From: Theodoxus fluviatilis
Lineage: Eukaryota; Mollusca; Gastropoda; Cycloneritida; Neritidae
Direction: 5' to 3'
Assembly (NCBI GenBank): GCA_034096865.1
Contig: JAWQFJ010002788.1
Coordinates: 184,221 to 248,220 of the forward strand
Length of the DNA: 64,000 bases
Made by a program: the position numbers and the translations under genes. Every line of letters starts with the position of its first letter. Within the stretch, counting starts at the first letter, position 1. Shown here piece after piece: positions 22,770 to 33,336 of the stretch. Below the pieces are notes generated by a model. That model was not told the origin of the DNA. It saw only the letters and a program-made list of their open reading frames with translations, and ran no database searches.

Positions 22770-25700
22770 CCTCCGCCCCCTTGTGCTCTTTTTTCATTGC
22801 CCCTCCCCCCCCCCGCTAAACACAAGCCCAGGAGGGTTCCTGGAGGATACGAAAATTCTGGGAGATGTGTTATGGACATCCAAGCACCGGAGATGGGTTT
22901 GTTTACGGACTGCAGGCCTTTCGTAGACTGGTCAACAAGTTCTGACCATCTGGCTGAGATTTTTACGAGGTCTCTAACATTGTTTACTGGACATGCAAAG
23001 CGCTGATGTGGTTGCAGAGAAGCGGAGACCTCAACGCTAATAAAGGAGATGCATTTGATACTGCGTTTGTAAATGTCTTAATGATTACGTAAAGCTCATT
23101 TTAGGAATGAATGAGTTTTATTGCGCTACTTCTGTCTGCTTCTGAAACGCAGAGGGTTCGAATAACTAATAAAAGGTTACTGTCACTGAACTTTTTGTGT
23201 GGAATAAAACCATTTAATGCTTTAGCAGAACTGCAAAGTAAAACTCTAATGTCCGCCATTTTGAAAACACACATAAAAGTAACTCATATGACATGCAAAT
23301 GCTGGTCGCAAAGGAGGGAGGGGGGAGTGGAGGAGGGATACGGGAGGACGTGGAGGTGGACAGGGAGGAGGTACTTGGAGATGAAGGAGGTAGGAGAGAG
23401 GGAGGAGGATCGGAAGGCAAAACGGATGTAGTAGGAAGGAGGTAGGTAGGACGGAGGTCAGGAGGAACGGTAGGGGGAGTGAGGACGGGAGGAGTGGTGA
23501 GTAGGGAGAGGGAGGAGGAGCCGCAGGAGGACGGACGGAGGGCTAATAAAGAGGGTGGAGTGCGTACATAATGAACCTCATTAAAAAGCAAGGACGCTAG
23601 CTCCGAGTCACCTACCAACTTTACACTATGCGCCAAGAGCTTCGTTATGCCCCCCACCCAGCCACCACCCACCCCCCCCAACCTACCCTGCATTCCATCG
23701 CGACGAACGCCGGCGAATCCATCAACAACACTATAGGAATAAATGTGGTGAACAAAGAACCCCTTTGCAAGTGCAGGGCCCTGGCTCAAGGTCTTCTACA
23801 AGCACCCACGTGTTCGACCAGGGGTGGAGGGTGGGGGAAGGGGAGAAAAACGGCGGGACTGGAATGGAGGGAAGGAGGGCCGATGGCGATGGTGGATAGG
23901 GATTGGATGGCAAGAGAAGGACAGATGGCGTCTGGGGGATAGAGTGCAAGATTCCAAGCGGCAGACACGTCCACGTTGCTCTCCATGACTGTGCTTGAGG
24001 ACAAATGGACCCCAGACAGATACACACCATTCCTTGGAAAGACTGCTTGCTCCAGTCGCAAAAAACCCGTTCACACAGGACTATCGACCTTACCAATGAA
24101 ACGTCTTTCTCCTGCGATTGCAGAAGCACGGGTTTCCTTTATGGTCAAAGGCGACGTCGTGGCGGAGAGCCCCGATCCAAAGACTAATGGTTAATAATGT
24201 TTTAATATCTGAAATACCTCTGATAGGTTTCCGAAGTTTAGGACAGTCCTCCTGCGTTACAAGAGCCCCCGCTCGCATGTATCAGAGGACGGTAACTGGA
24301 GCTATGTGCACAAGGATGCACAGAAGCACTAAGCCACAGAACATTTTATGATCAGTAGAAACAGTCCTCTCCGTGTTTTTGTAAGGTATTTTCAGAAGTT
24401 TTTTTATAACCCAGAGCTTCCAAGATGACCAGCCTCCTTGAGACTTTTCTTTTAAAAAGAGGACAACAATCTGTGTTTGGAAGACAGTGTTATATATCAC
24501 GTGTCAATCAGCTCTTTATCACATCGTCCCAGTTTACACATTGCTCCAGAAAACTTTTGTCAGAGGACCCGTGTTTCGTTTGCACTGACTCAACTCGGTT
24601 TCCACCGTATTCTATCTCCGAAAAGACAAGTCGTGGTGCCAGTACAATGCATGTATGTTCTGTGCCCACACCGAACACTCCTCTCAGTCGTCCTCCAGAA
24701 CCAAGAATGAGGAAAACAGGGCAGTGTGTCCTGGACCTCCTGGGGCAATTATAAGCGCACTCGACACCTTCCAGTGTGGGCTAACGGCCACTCTTCCAGT
24801 CTGGCTTCTGTTTCACAACACAACACTGCAGGGGGCTACAACTTCAGCCCGCCACTTGTCCCACAAGAGAAGCAAGGAGAAGCAGAGTCTGTTGGAGAGG
24901 CAGAGAGAGGCAGAGCGCTGCCCAAGGTCTGCCAGACAGGCGTGGCTCCTACTGCCATCTTTAGGTGTATCGTATGACCAGCGACAGAGCTACTGTAGAA
25001 TGAGTGGCAGCGACAGCCCAAGTACAGAGGAGAGGTTGTTGGAAGTAAATGTTATCAAGAAATGTAAGCATGAGATCCAGTTGAAAGCATTGGCGGTTTT
25101 GTGATGGGGAGACATTACTGCTGTGATGGTGGTTTTTTGGGTGGGTTTTTTGTTTTGTTTGTTGTTGTTTTTTTTTTGGGGGGGGGGTTGCAGGGAGGGA
25201 GAGAGTAGGGGGGGGGGGAATCAGGACGAAACGTACATAATGAAAGACCTTTGTAAAGCAAAAGTGCGCTGAAAACGATCGACGCGCATCAAGTGTCTGC
25301 AGATGTTGAGCCCCAACAATCACGACCTGGTTGAGGATCACTTCACACTATGATGACAGGCAGGGCTGCACCACCTCAAACACAGAATCACCGTGAGCCT
25401 ACTTTTAAAACGTCATTCATTTCACCACTTTAAATAGTTGAAAATGTCACTATGCCTATTGCCTGCAATGTAAATGGGGATTGGCATTTGCAGCACGGGC
25501 AGCTCGAGTGGTGCTGGACAGGGTACGCCCTGGGGAAGGGAAGTAATGTCAAGTCAAAATGAAGGCTCTGGGTGCAATGTCAGGCCTAGTGCTGACAGGC
25601 ACAACCAAACCACGTGACATTGCACCTAATGTCTCCAAGAGAAACACAACGTTGATGCCGAGATAACAGACATGAACCTGTAGCGCGACCTCCCACTTTT

Positions 25701-26640
25701 TGGTTTTATCGCATGCACGGTCTGAGAACCGCATATCCCATAATGCGAAAGAAAACAAAATAATGCCATGCTATTACAACACGTCATTAGGTTTCCCCAT
25801 TGCTTTGAAGGCGAACAGTGTAGTCAGATGCTGAAATCATAAACATATGCAATGGAGGAAAATACACTTGTGAGCTTCTCCGACGGATCGTAGTTCCATA
25901 GCTTTATGTTTACATAAGCAAACGTTTCGGCACGCCATATCTTAGGCCCTGTTGAAAGACTCGGGAAGGAAATATTCATGCCGCAAAATAACATCTGAAG
26001 AACTGCAAATGGAGTTGATAGATGTAGGATGGGAAAATCTGCATGTCGTCAAGACAAGTTTTCCTCTTAAAACATTACATGCATACTCGCTCAAATCCAT
26101 GTTTTTAATCTTCTTAAGCTTGAAAGCATCCAAGCAGCGTTTGAGTGTTCCATTCTGTAAACACCTCTTCATATCCCAATAAGGTAATGATCAGTAAATA
26201 ACTGCTATATCGAATATTCAAAGTATTAGTCTATTTTCACAAAACCTGATAAATTTAATCAATTTCTCTCAACCAGGACATTCTTAACTTTTGCATGCAG
26301 TCACTGCCATTTTTAAAAAAATAAATCGCTGACATCAACAGTAATAAGCGCATGGTGCTCGAGGCACATCAAAGTGTGAAGATATCAGACTTAATGATAT
26401 TTTTCTATTCCTAACATTGCAAGCATCATTCAGGGCACAGCAGCTGCCTGAGCACGAGCTGCACGTGTTTGCTCCACGGACAATCCGGGCAACTAGGTTA
26501 TGAATGGGCTTCGTGCGTCAGGAGCGGGAAAGGTCACTACGTCAATGTCAAATTTGCCCTGGGACATAAACAGGGGTACGCCCTGTAGACAGCCGTTATC
26601 GGCAATCTGAATTCCACGAGACTGCTGGAGGCCACACATA
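22770..26640. other. No recognisable gene
   Basis: This contains a G-rich stretch at about 23310-23540 (GGAGG units) and a G/T-rich stretch at about 25110-25220. An open frame of 149 codons (24655-25104, plus) has no domain, signal peptide or flanking splice support and was not called. Confidence 0.4.
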
Positions 26641-26687
26641 TTTACCTCTTTAGTTTGTCGGCCGTCCAGTCCCCGTGCGTGTCTTTG

Positions 26688-26863
26688 TCACGCGACAAGA
26701 AAAACGTCCATGAATTGCAGGAAGCTACACAGATAACCCAGTGTTGCGTCTGTGTCGACAACAAGAGTGGTAGCTTGGGAGAAGGGGAATGTCTGCCATT
26801 TTTTAAAGTCTCGTAAACCTCGTCGTGCACCAGCAAGAATAACAAAAAGCAGGACTGACAGCA
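26688..26863 (-). CDS. Weak candidate: small protein with signal-peptide-like start
   Basis: An ATG at about 26875 in the context TTTCATGG opens MVASLLSVLLFVILAGA, a convincing hydrophobic signal sequence. About 50 further residues containing ATTLVVDTDATLGYL follow, up to a stop near 26688. The open frame continues upstream of this Met without a stop, so the Met choice is a guess. There is no homology that I recognise and no neighbouring exon. It may be a chance frame. Confidence 0.15.
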
Positions 26864-28017
26864 GCGAAGCCACCATGAAATTCGTCTGTTGCATTTCCTG
26901 TTTTTGTGTAGTTGTTTCTACAAAGAACTCTTCAAAATCCGAGATTGAACTGAATGATAAACCTTGGCTTAATTTGTCGTCTTTTGAAATACAATATTCA
27001 CAGTGTTCTCGAAACCGGAAAATGACGTCTTTCATTACCATATGTTATGAGCGCCATCATGGTCGTTAAGTTTCATTCGGCTGTTCCACATGCCCGGCAG
27101 ACCCTGGCCGTGTTCTCATGTAAACCATCGGCATTTTGTTTGTTTACCTTCCGCCACGCCATACATTTCCCGTTTCAAAAAAAGGAAGTAGCTGAATCTT
27201 GTGTTGCAGACCAGATCTGTCGCTCATGCCGTTAAAGGCACAGCGGCCTTCAGCTTTTCCTGCAGGCAACGAGGGTTGTGCGCGAAAGGTTTCATAAGTC
27301 CTTGACTCTAGAATTTTGTATAAAATTTTTTTACAAAGAATTAATTCCTCGAGGTGTTCGTATCAGGGGGTTTTTCTGTCACTGTTGCAAGATTGCAGAT
27401 AAACGTGTACATAGAATACGAGGAGGCTCAAGGAACTGCAGATCACATGAGGCCTTCACTTGTGTGCATAAGTGGAAGAAAAATTTCCTGGTGGATTGTA
27501 CATCTGTAGAGTGGCGTCACTCTTCCCTGATTTGAATAGTGTCACTGTCTGCAAAGATAGGTTTTAATGCAATTCAGTCAGTTTCTTTATGTTGGTCCAA
27601 AATGTTGTACCATTAAAGGTAGTTGCAGCACGCCTAATCCGTTCTTTCAGCCTCTTTGTCACATTTTTTGCAGCTTCGTACCCCAACGGCGAATGTCACC
27701 TAGAGGGCATTTTTACCTTTAAAACACGGCTCCATGCCTTTGTTGGATCTCGAGGGAGGAATCATGCTCCCGATTTGGAACTGCATGGCATTGTTTCCCA
27801 CGGCCATTACTTCCCTGATGTGAGCCAGAAGTCCTGGTGATAGGAAGAAGTGAATAAGGTTTCTCTCTTTTCTGGAACAGAGCTGAAAGACTTTCTCACG
27901 GAGAAAATTACCGCCATTTCCCAAGGCCTAGCAGTTTTTTCCCTTATCTTGAACATCTTTTCCTCCTAGAAGCCCATGGTTTGTTGTGGGGGAAAATCAT
28001 TTGTACACATCCGATTA

Positions 28018-28290
28018 TCATTGGCGCGTTCCTGTGCATCCCTCCATGCCAATTTGGCGGATGGCTGAGTCCGAGACAACATCCAAATTTTCATGATTTG
28101 CACAGGCAGTTGTTTTCGTTCCTACGTTGCAATACGTATTTCTGCTGACGTGTATCGTGCCCTGAGCCTCTCTGGCGCAGTTTTCGAGCACGTCCTTCTG
28201 AATGGAGAGAGAGAAACCGTGTATCCCTTCAGAGCATGACAAATATTTCTCCTGACAGCAGGCGGGCTGAGTTCGACTGAGTTGAGCAGG
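28018..28290 (-). CDS. Weak candidate: terminal exon of a Cys-containing protein
   Basis: A minus-strand frame of about 90 codons ends at 28018. It carries seven cysteines, with segments CCQEKYLSCSEGIHGF, VLENCAREAQG, RNTYCNVG and GMEGC near the stop. A possible acceptor (CTGCTCAACTCAG, about 28285) lies just upstream. The composition looks more like a folded secreted domain than random sequence, but I recognise no family and no partner exon. Confidence 0.2.
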   Translation of the reverse strand, partial: PAQLSRTQPACCQEKYLSCSEGIHGFSLSIQKDVLENCAREAQGTIHVSRNTYCNVGTKTTACANHENLDVVSDSAIRQIGMEGCTGTRQ

Positions 28291-28799
28291 CCTGGTAACT
28301 GGCTCTAGAGAAAAGCTGCTACGCTGGGATGTCTCAATTACGGAAAACACATTCTGCTTCTCATCCCGTGAGAATTTCTCACGACAGACGCCGTGCTTGG
28401 TTCCCCTGCTGAGAGCAGATCCCTGCAGATGGAAGTGTCGGTCTCCAAGATTAGAGCATGACGGGAAGGATCAACTCCCCTCGCTAATTGGAGGAGCCAC
28501 ATGTGCCAGGGCGACTTGACACGTTCCTTGTGGCCTAGCCCAAAGGAAACCCATGGATCAGAGTGAGATCCTGAGCAGGGTGCAATGGAACGGAATATTT
28601 ATGGTAGGCAAACAGTTTGAAAGCTTTACGATATTCTCTTATATTCCTGAACCTTCGCGAAACGTCACTATTTTGGAAGCCCTGTGGGTTGGGGTTTTTA
28701 TAGATACAAACTCTGCAAGGATTGATCTTGAAGGAGCTCAGCTGATGGCAGTCACACCAAAGCTTCAAGCATCTGTCTGACACTAGAGATATACGCCTC

Positions 28800-29815
28800 T
28801 ATTTCAACCACAAATTCTCCAACATGCAGCTGACAATAAATAATCCGTCTTTGAACTGAATACACACACCAAGATTACATTTCAACTGTATTGTGATTAA
28901 CACCTGGTGCAAGATTCACGAAGGAGTTGATGAGATAGGCATGAATCAGGTTCTGTGATGGATGTAAATGACTTCAGTGCATATAAACTAATTCTGAGAT
29001 ATGTTAGAATAATTATCATACGTTTTATCATAGTGTCAGTGGCGATGAGGAGTAATGAATATGCGTACCACGTGTATGTCAGCCCATCATAGATGCCACG
29101 TGCTGCGAAAGAAAACGGATTTACCTATCTGTAAATATAATGGCCTTGCTCGCTCAGCGGGAAATTCAGAGCCCTGGCGGGGCCAAGATAACAAATGAAA
29201 GCGATATGTCAGAGAAAGAACGATTGAGAAAATGAAGTTATAATAGTGTAAGGCCAAGTATACAGGGTGACTGAATTTACTTGTTCATGTCGGACACATA
29301 TCGCAAAGGAGTAAATAAACAGAGCTTGCATTAAATTATGAGTCTGCACAATTCAGAAGCACATTCAAATAACGGAGCCTGTGTGTCCTTCTTTAAAACG
29401 GCCTCTTATCCGTTTCTTCGTGAAAGACATGATGCATCAAAAGCGAATAGAGGCAAGCTGAATTACACTTTTAGAATCCAAGAGCGCGTCAGCCATCGTT
29501 ATGAATGAAGCACTGTGAACAGAAAAGTGCTGACTATGGCACTGGAAGTAGAAATGTACAATCATCGCGAAAGAAACATTTTTCAGATGCTCAAATCCAT
29601 GGGTAAAATAAGGTGTGCTTCTGCTTTTATAATCGTAAAAGAACCACCCTTTCATAAGTTCTTATTCACATCGTTCTGTGCAGTATTGTATTACGACATT
29701 TTCTTTGATATATTTTTCTCTTTGTCTATTTTGCAAGACAACTTTACGAGCTATCTGAATATTTTATCTGTTACTTAATTATTTTCTTATCTTTTTGAAC
29801 AGCTCTTTGCATGTA
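28800..29815. other. No recognisable gene
   Basis: AT-rich sequence with short frames only. Nothing else was seen. Confidence 0.4.
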
Positions 29816-29818
29816 TAC

Positions 29819-29821
<3 letters not shown>

Positions 29822-29897
<76 letters not shown>
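29822..29897. repeat. (GA)n microsatellite
   Basis: About 38 GA units, followed by GGGAGAGAGAGGG. Confidence 0.97.
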
Positions 29898-29905
<8 letters not shown>

Positions 29906-30124
29906 GGGTGGGGGTGGAAGGTGGGAGACAATACGGACGTGTACAAGACTCCAATAAATGAACGTGTCAATGTCAGTGTCACTGACTGCTTGGTTTGGAC
30001 TGCGAATGCATCATATGACATCACCAACATGACCGTGCATGACATTCCAGGCTAAAGTCGTTACAACAATTTTCGAGTGAACGAACGAACGCACAAGCGA
30101 ACAAACGAACGAATTAATTAATTA

Positions 30125-30269
30125 ATCAAATGAATGAATGAAGTTTTTCGACCTGTCTGCTTTTGTTGGCTATATAAGGCCAAGGATCACGAGCATCGCT
30201 GGAGAGGAGTAGAGTAAATGCAAGTCAATTTAAGATTTCCTTAGTTCTTCGCCTTTTATGAATCGCGTA
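30125..30269 (-). mobile_element. Truncated LINE 3' tail next to the 38 bp minisatellite
   Basis: On the minus strand the element ends TTGGCCTTATATAGCCAAC, AAAAGCAGACAGGTCG, then an (ATTC)n tail at about 30125-30142. The core matches the tails at 11653 and 50404. Its upstream body (30240-30269) has TTCGCCTTTTATGAATCG, matching TTCGCCTGTGACGAATCG at 6967 in the other copy. It then runs directly into the minisatellite. Confidence 0.55.
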
Positions 30270-31521
30270 GGGAGACGCGGTGGGTCTATTCTTACCCCCA
30301 ACCTACAGGGAGACGCGGTGGGTTAATTCTTACCCCCAACCTACAGGGAGACGCGGTGGGTTAATTCTTACCCCCAACCTACAGGGAGACGCGGTGGGTC
30401 AATTCTTACCCCCAACTTACAGGGAGACGCGGTGGGTCAATTCTTACCCCCAACTTACAGGGAGACGCGGTGGGTCAATTCTTACCCCTAATGTAAGGGG
30501 ACGCGGTGGGTCAATTCTTACCCCTAATGTAAGGGGACGCGGGGGGTCAATTCTTACCCCCAACCTACAGGGAGACACGGTGGGTCAATTCTTACCCCCG
30601 ACCTACAGGGAGACACGGGGGGTCAATTCTTACCCCCGACCTACAGGGAGACGCGGTGGGTCAATTCTTCCCCCAACCTACAGGGAGACGCGGTGGGTCT
30701 ATTCTTAGACCCAACTTACAGGGAGACGCGGTGGGTCAATTCTTACCCCCAACCTACAAGGAGACGCGGTGGGTCAATTCTTATCCCCAACCTACAGGGC
30801 GACGCGGTGGGTCAATTCTTACCCCCGACCTACAGGGAGACGCGGTGGGTCAATTCTTACCCCCAACCTACAGGGAGACGCGGTGGGTCAATTCTTCGAC
30901 CCAACCTACAGGGAGACGCGGTGGGTCTATTCTTACCCCCAATCTACAGGGAGACGCGGTGGGTCTATTCTTAGACCCAACTTACAGGGAGACGCGGTGG
31001 GTCAATTCTTACCCCCAACCTACAGGGAGACGCGGTGGGTCAATTCTTACCCCCAACCTACATGGAGACGCGGTGGGTCTATTCTTACCCCCAACCTACA
31101 GGGAGACGCGGTGGGTCAATTCTTACCCCCAACCTACAGGGAGACGCGGTGGGTCAATTCTTACCCCCAACCTACAGGGAGACGCGGTGGGTCTATTCTT
31201 ACCCCCAACCTACAGGGAGACGCGGTGGGTCAATTCTTACCCCCAACCTACAGGGAGACGCGGTGGGTCAATTCTTACCCCCAACCTACAGGGAGACGCG
31301 GTGGGTCTATTCTTACCCCCAACCTACAGGGAGACGCGGTGGGTCAATTCTTACCCCCAACCTACATGGAGACGCGGTGGGTCAATTCTTACCCCCAACC
31401 TACAGGGAGACGCAGTGGGTCTATTCTTAGACTCAACTTACAGGGAGACGCGGTGGGTCAATACTTACCCCCAACTTACATGGAGACGCGGTGGGTCAAT
31501 TCTTACCCCCAACCTACAGGG
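30270..31521. repeat. 38 bp minisatellite, about 33 copies
   Basis: The unit begins GGAGACGCGGTGGGTCAATT and finishes CTTACCCCCAACCTACAG, giving a 38 bp period. Common variants are TCTATT for TCAATT, ACTTAC for ACCTAC, and a shorter unit with CCCCTAATGTAAGGGGACG at about 30485-30545. Because 38 is not a multiple of three, the reading frame rotates and repeats every three units. All three forward frames are therefore largely open, producing overlapping PTYRETRWVNSYPQ-type frames of up to 292 codons. None is a gene. Confidence 0.97.
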
Positions 31522-31529
31522 GTCATTTG

Positions 31530-33210
31530 AGTGAACTCCCAGGGAAGTCGTCGCGGGGCTATGCAATGTATCGTTTTCTATATATTTAAAGCAAAGTTTT
31601 AAAAACATAATTATGTTTGTGCTATATACATGCTGTTTTATCTGGAATTTTTAAAAGTTGAACACGAAACCATTCAGTGGTTGGAAATAAATGTTTTATT
31701 CTCTCGCCCGGTTTACAGTTCAGAGCAAAATGACCACATGTCGAACACAGCACTTGAAACAACAACCAAAACGAGGTAAAGTTCTTGATCTTATGAAAAA
31801 GAAAAGGTAAAATGGAGACAATAAAATACAACATAAGCGAGGGGAGCAACTTTTATATTGGAATTTTTTCGTCTGAGGCAACCGGCGAAAGTACATGTAT
31901 GTGCTTACAAGAGGGCCAGTAGAAGTTACATCCTGATACTCATACAAGGCCAAAATCGCAGGAGCCGAATATTTTGTCTAAAAGCTTTTGCAGCATTCCT
32001 CAACAGTAGAAAGCGTTTGCTAAATAACATCCCAAAACCCATAACATTCCATGCATCACAGTCGGCACGAGAGCAGCATACGAACGGAAGCGAAGAAACA
32101 CGAGCCAGGGTGTGACCCAAACTTTCAGGTCAGCGTAAATGTGGTCAATGGAACGTAGACGTGAATGACCGCGAGCCTGTTCGCATGAGTCAAAGCACGC
32201 ACACGCGACCGAGTATTGTGCAATTAAAGCAGAGCGACGCAGGAACTCAAAGAAAGTAACTGAACGCCTCAGGAAGGTGAGGGTGAGGCCTTTGGTCGAA
32301 GGTCAAGGGGTTGGAGGTATGGAGAAATCCTCCTTGGCGGATGTCCGCCTGCTTGTTGTAAAAGTGCAAGAAGCCGTGCGCACGCCTCAAATAGGAAACT
32401 TTAGAATCCCTCGTCTGCAGAGTTCGTTGCAAACTATGACGACAGCAAGCTCTGCAAAAAGTAACGTCAGGTTTTTCAGGAGAGAGTTCTAAACGAGATG
32501 AACTGCGTCCTGCACATGTGGAAGGCCGTGCTGATAAGTCATCGGAACCGTAAAAAAATTGTGGGTGGATAGCGTGCGTGACCAGATTGCAGCTGGGGTC
32601 TTCTCTTCTAATGATGACGGGGTGCAGACGATCCAGTCAGCACAAATGCTGACGTTGAGGTGAAATGAGCTTAGTTTATAGTAAGTGCTAACAAAATGTT
32701 TCACATGGGACATATGCTATGCTCATCAAAACTGCATGGTGACGTTGTGCATATGCTTCAGCATCGCTTTGCTTAGGGTTTCACCCGCGTCTGTGCGATG
32801 CACTGCAGTAGAAGAGGGAGATTTCCAGCAAAACATTTCAGTTCTGTTGGAAGAAGGACAGGGGACATTTTCTGCTTTTGCCGTGTCCTCTTAACTTTAT
32901 ACATTTATCTATGGAGAAAAATACCCATCTTGCCTCTAAAGTTATCCTCTTAAAATATCATTTAAAACAAATACCTAAATGCAACACAAGAGTTTGTGTC
33001 CGGGAAAAAAATCCCTTCCTGTGAAAAAGCATTGCTTTTTATAAAGGTTCTTGCTGGCATCTGCACACATCATGGCTTCCAGAATCGCTCAAATGCTTCT
33101 GTTTTATACTGTGCGATTCATTCATTCATTTTCCATCCCTTTTTCTCCCACGTCCACAAACCATTGCGCACACACTTATTGGCACACACATTTGCGTGCG
33201 CGCAACCCTC
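31530..33210. other. No recognisable gene
   Basis: Short frames only, with no domain, repeat array or convincing splice pair. Confidence 0.4.
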
Positions 33211-33214
33211 TCAT

Positions 33215-33216
<2 letters not shown>

Positions 33217-33271
<55 letters not shown>

Positions 33272-33289
33272 ACCACACACACAGGACAA

Positions 33290-33332
<43 letters not shown>
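33217..33332. repeat. (CA)n then (CT)n microsatellite at the left edge of a LINE
   Basis: A CA array (about 33217-33269), a short ACAGGACAACA spacer and a CT array (about 33292-33332) end where recognisable LINE sequence begins. Confidence 0.97.

Positions 33333-33336
<4 letters not shown>

Noticed and set aside
24655..25104. Open frame of 149 codons on the plus strand
   Set aside because: No domain, signal peptide, coding-like conservation cue or splice partner could be recognised.
30280..31534. Overlapping frames of 142-292 codons with PTYRETRWVNSYPQ repeats
   Set aside because: They are three registers of the same 38 bp minisatellite; period-38 rotation explains the openness.
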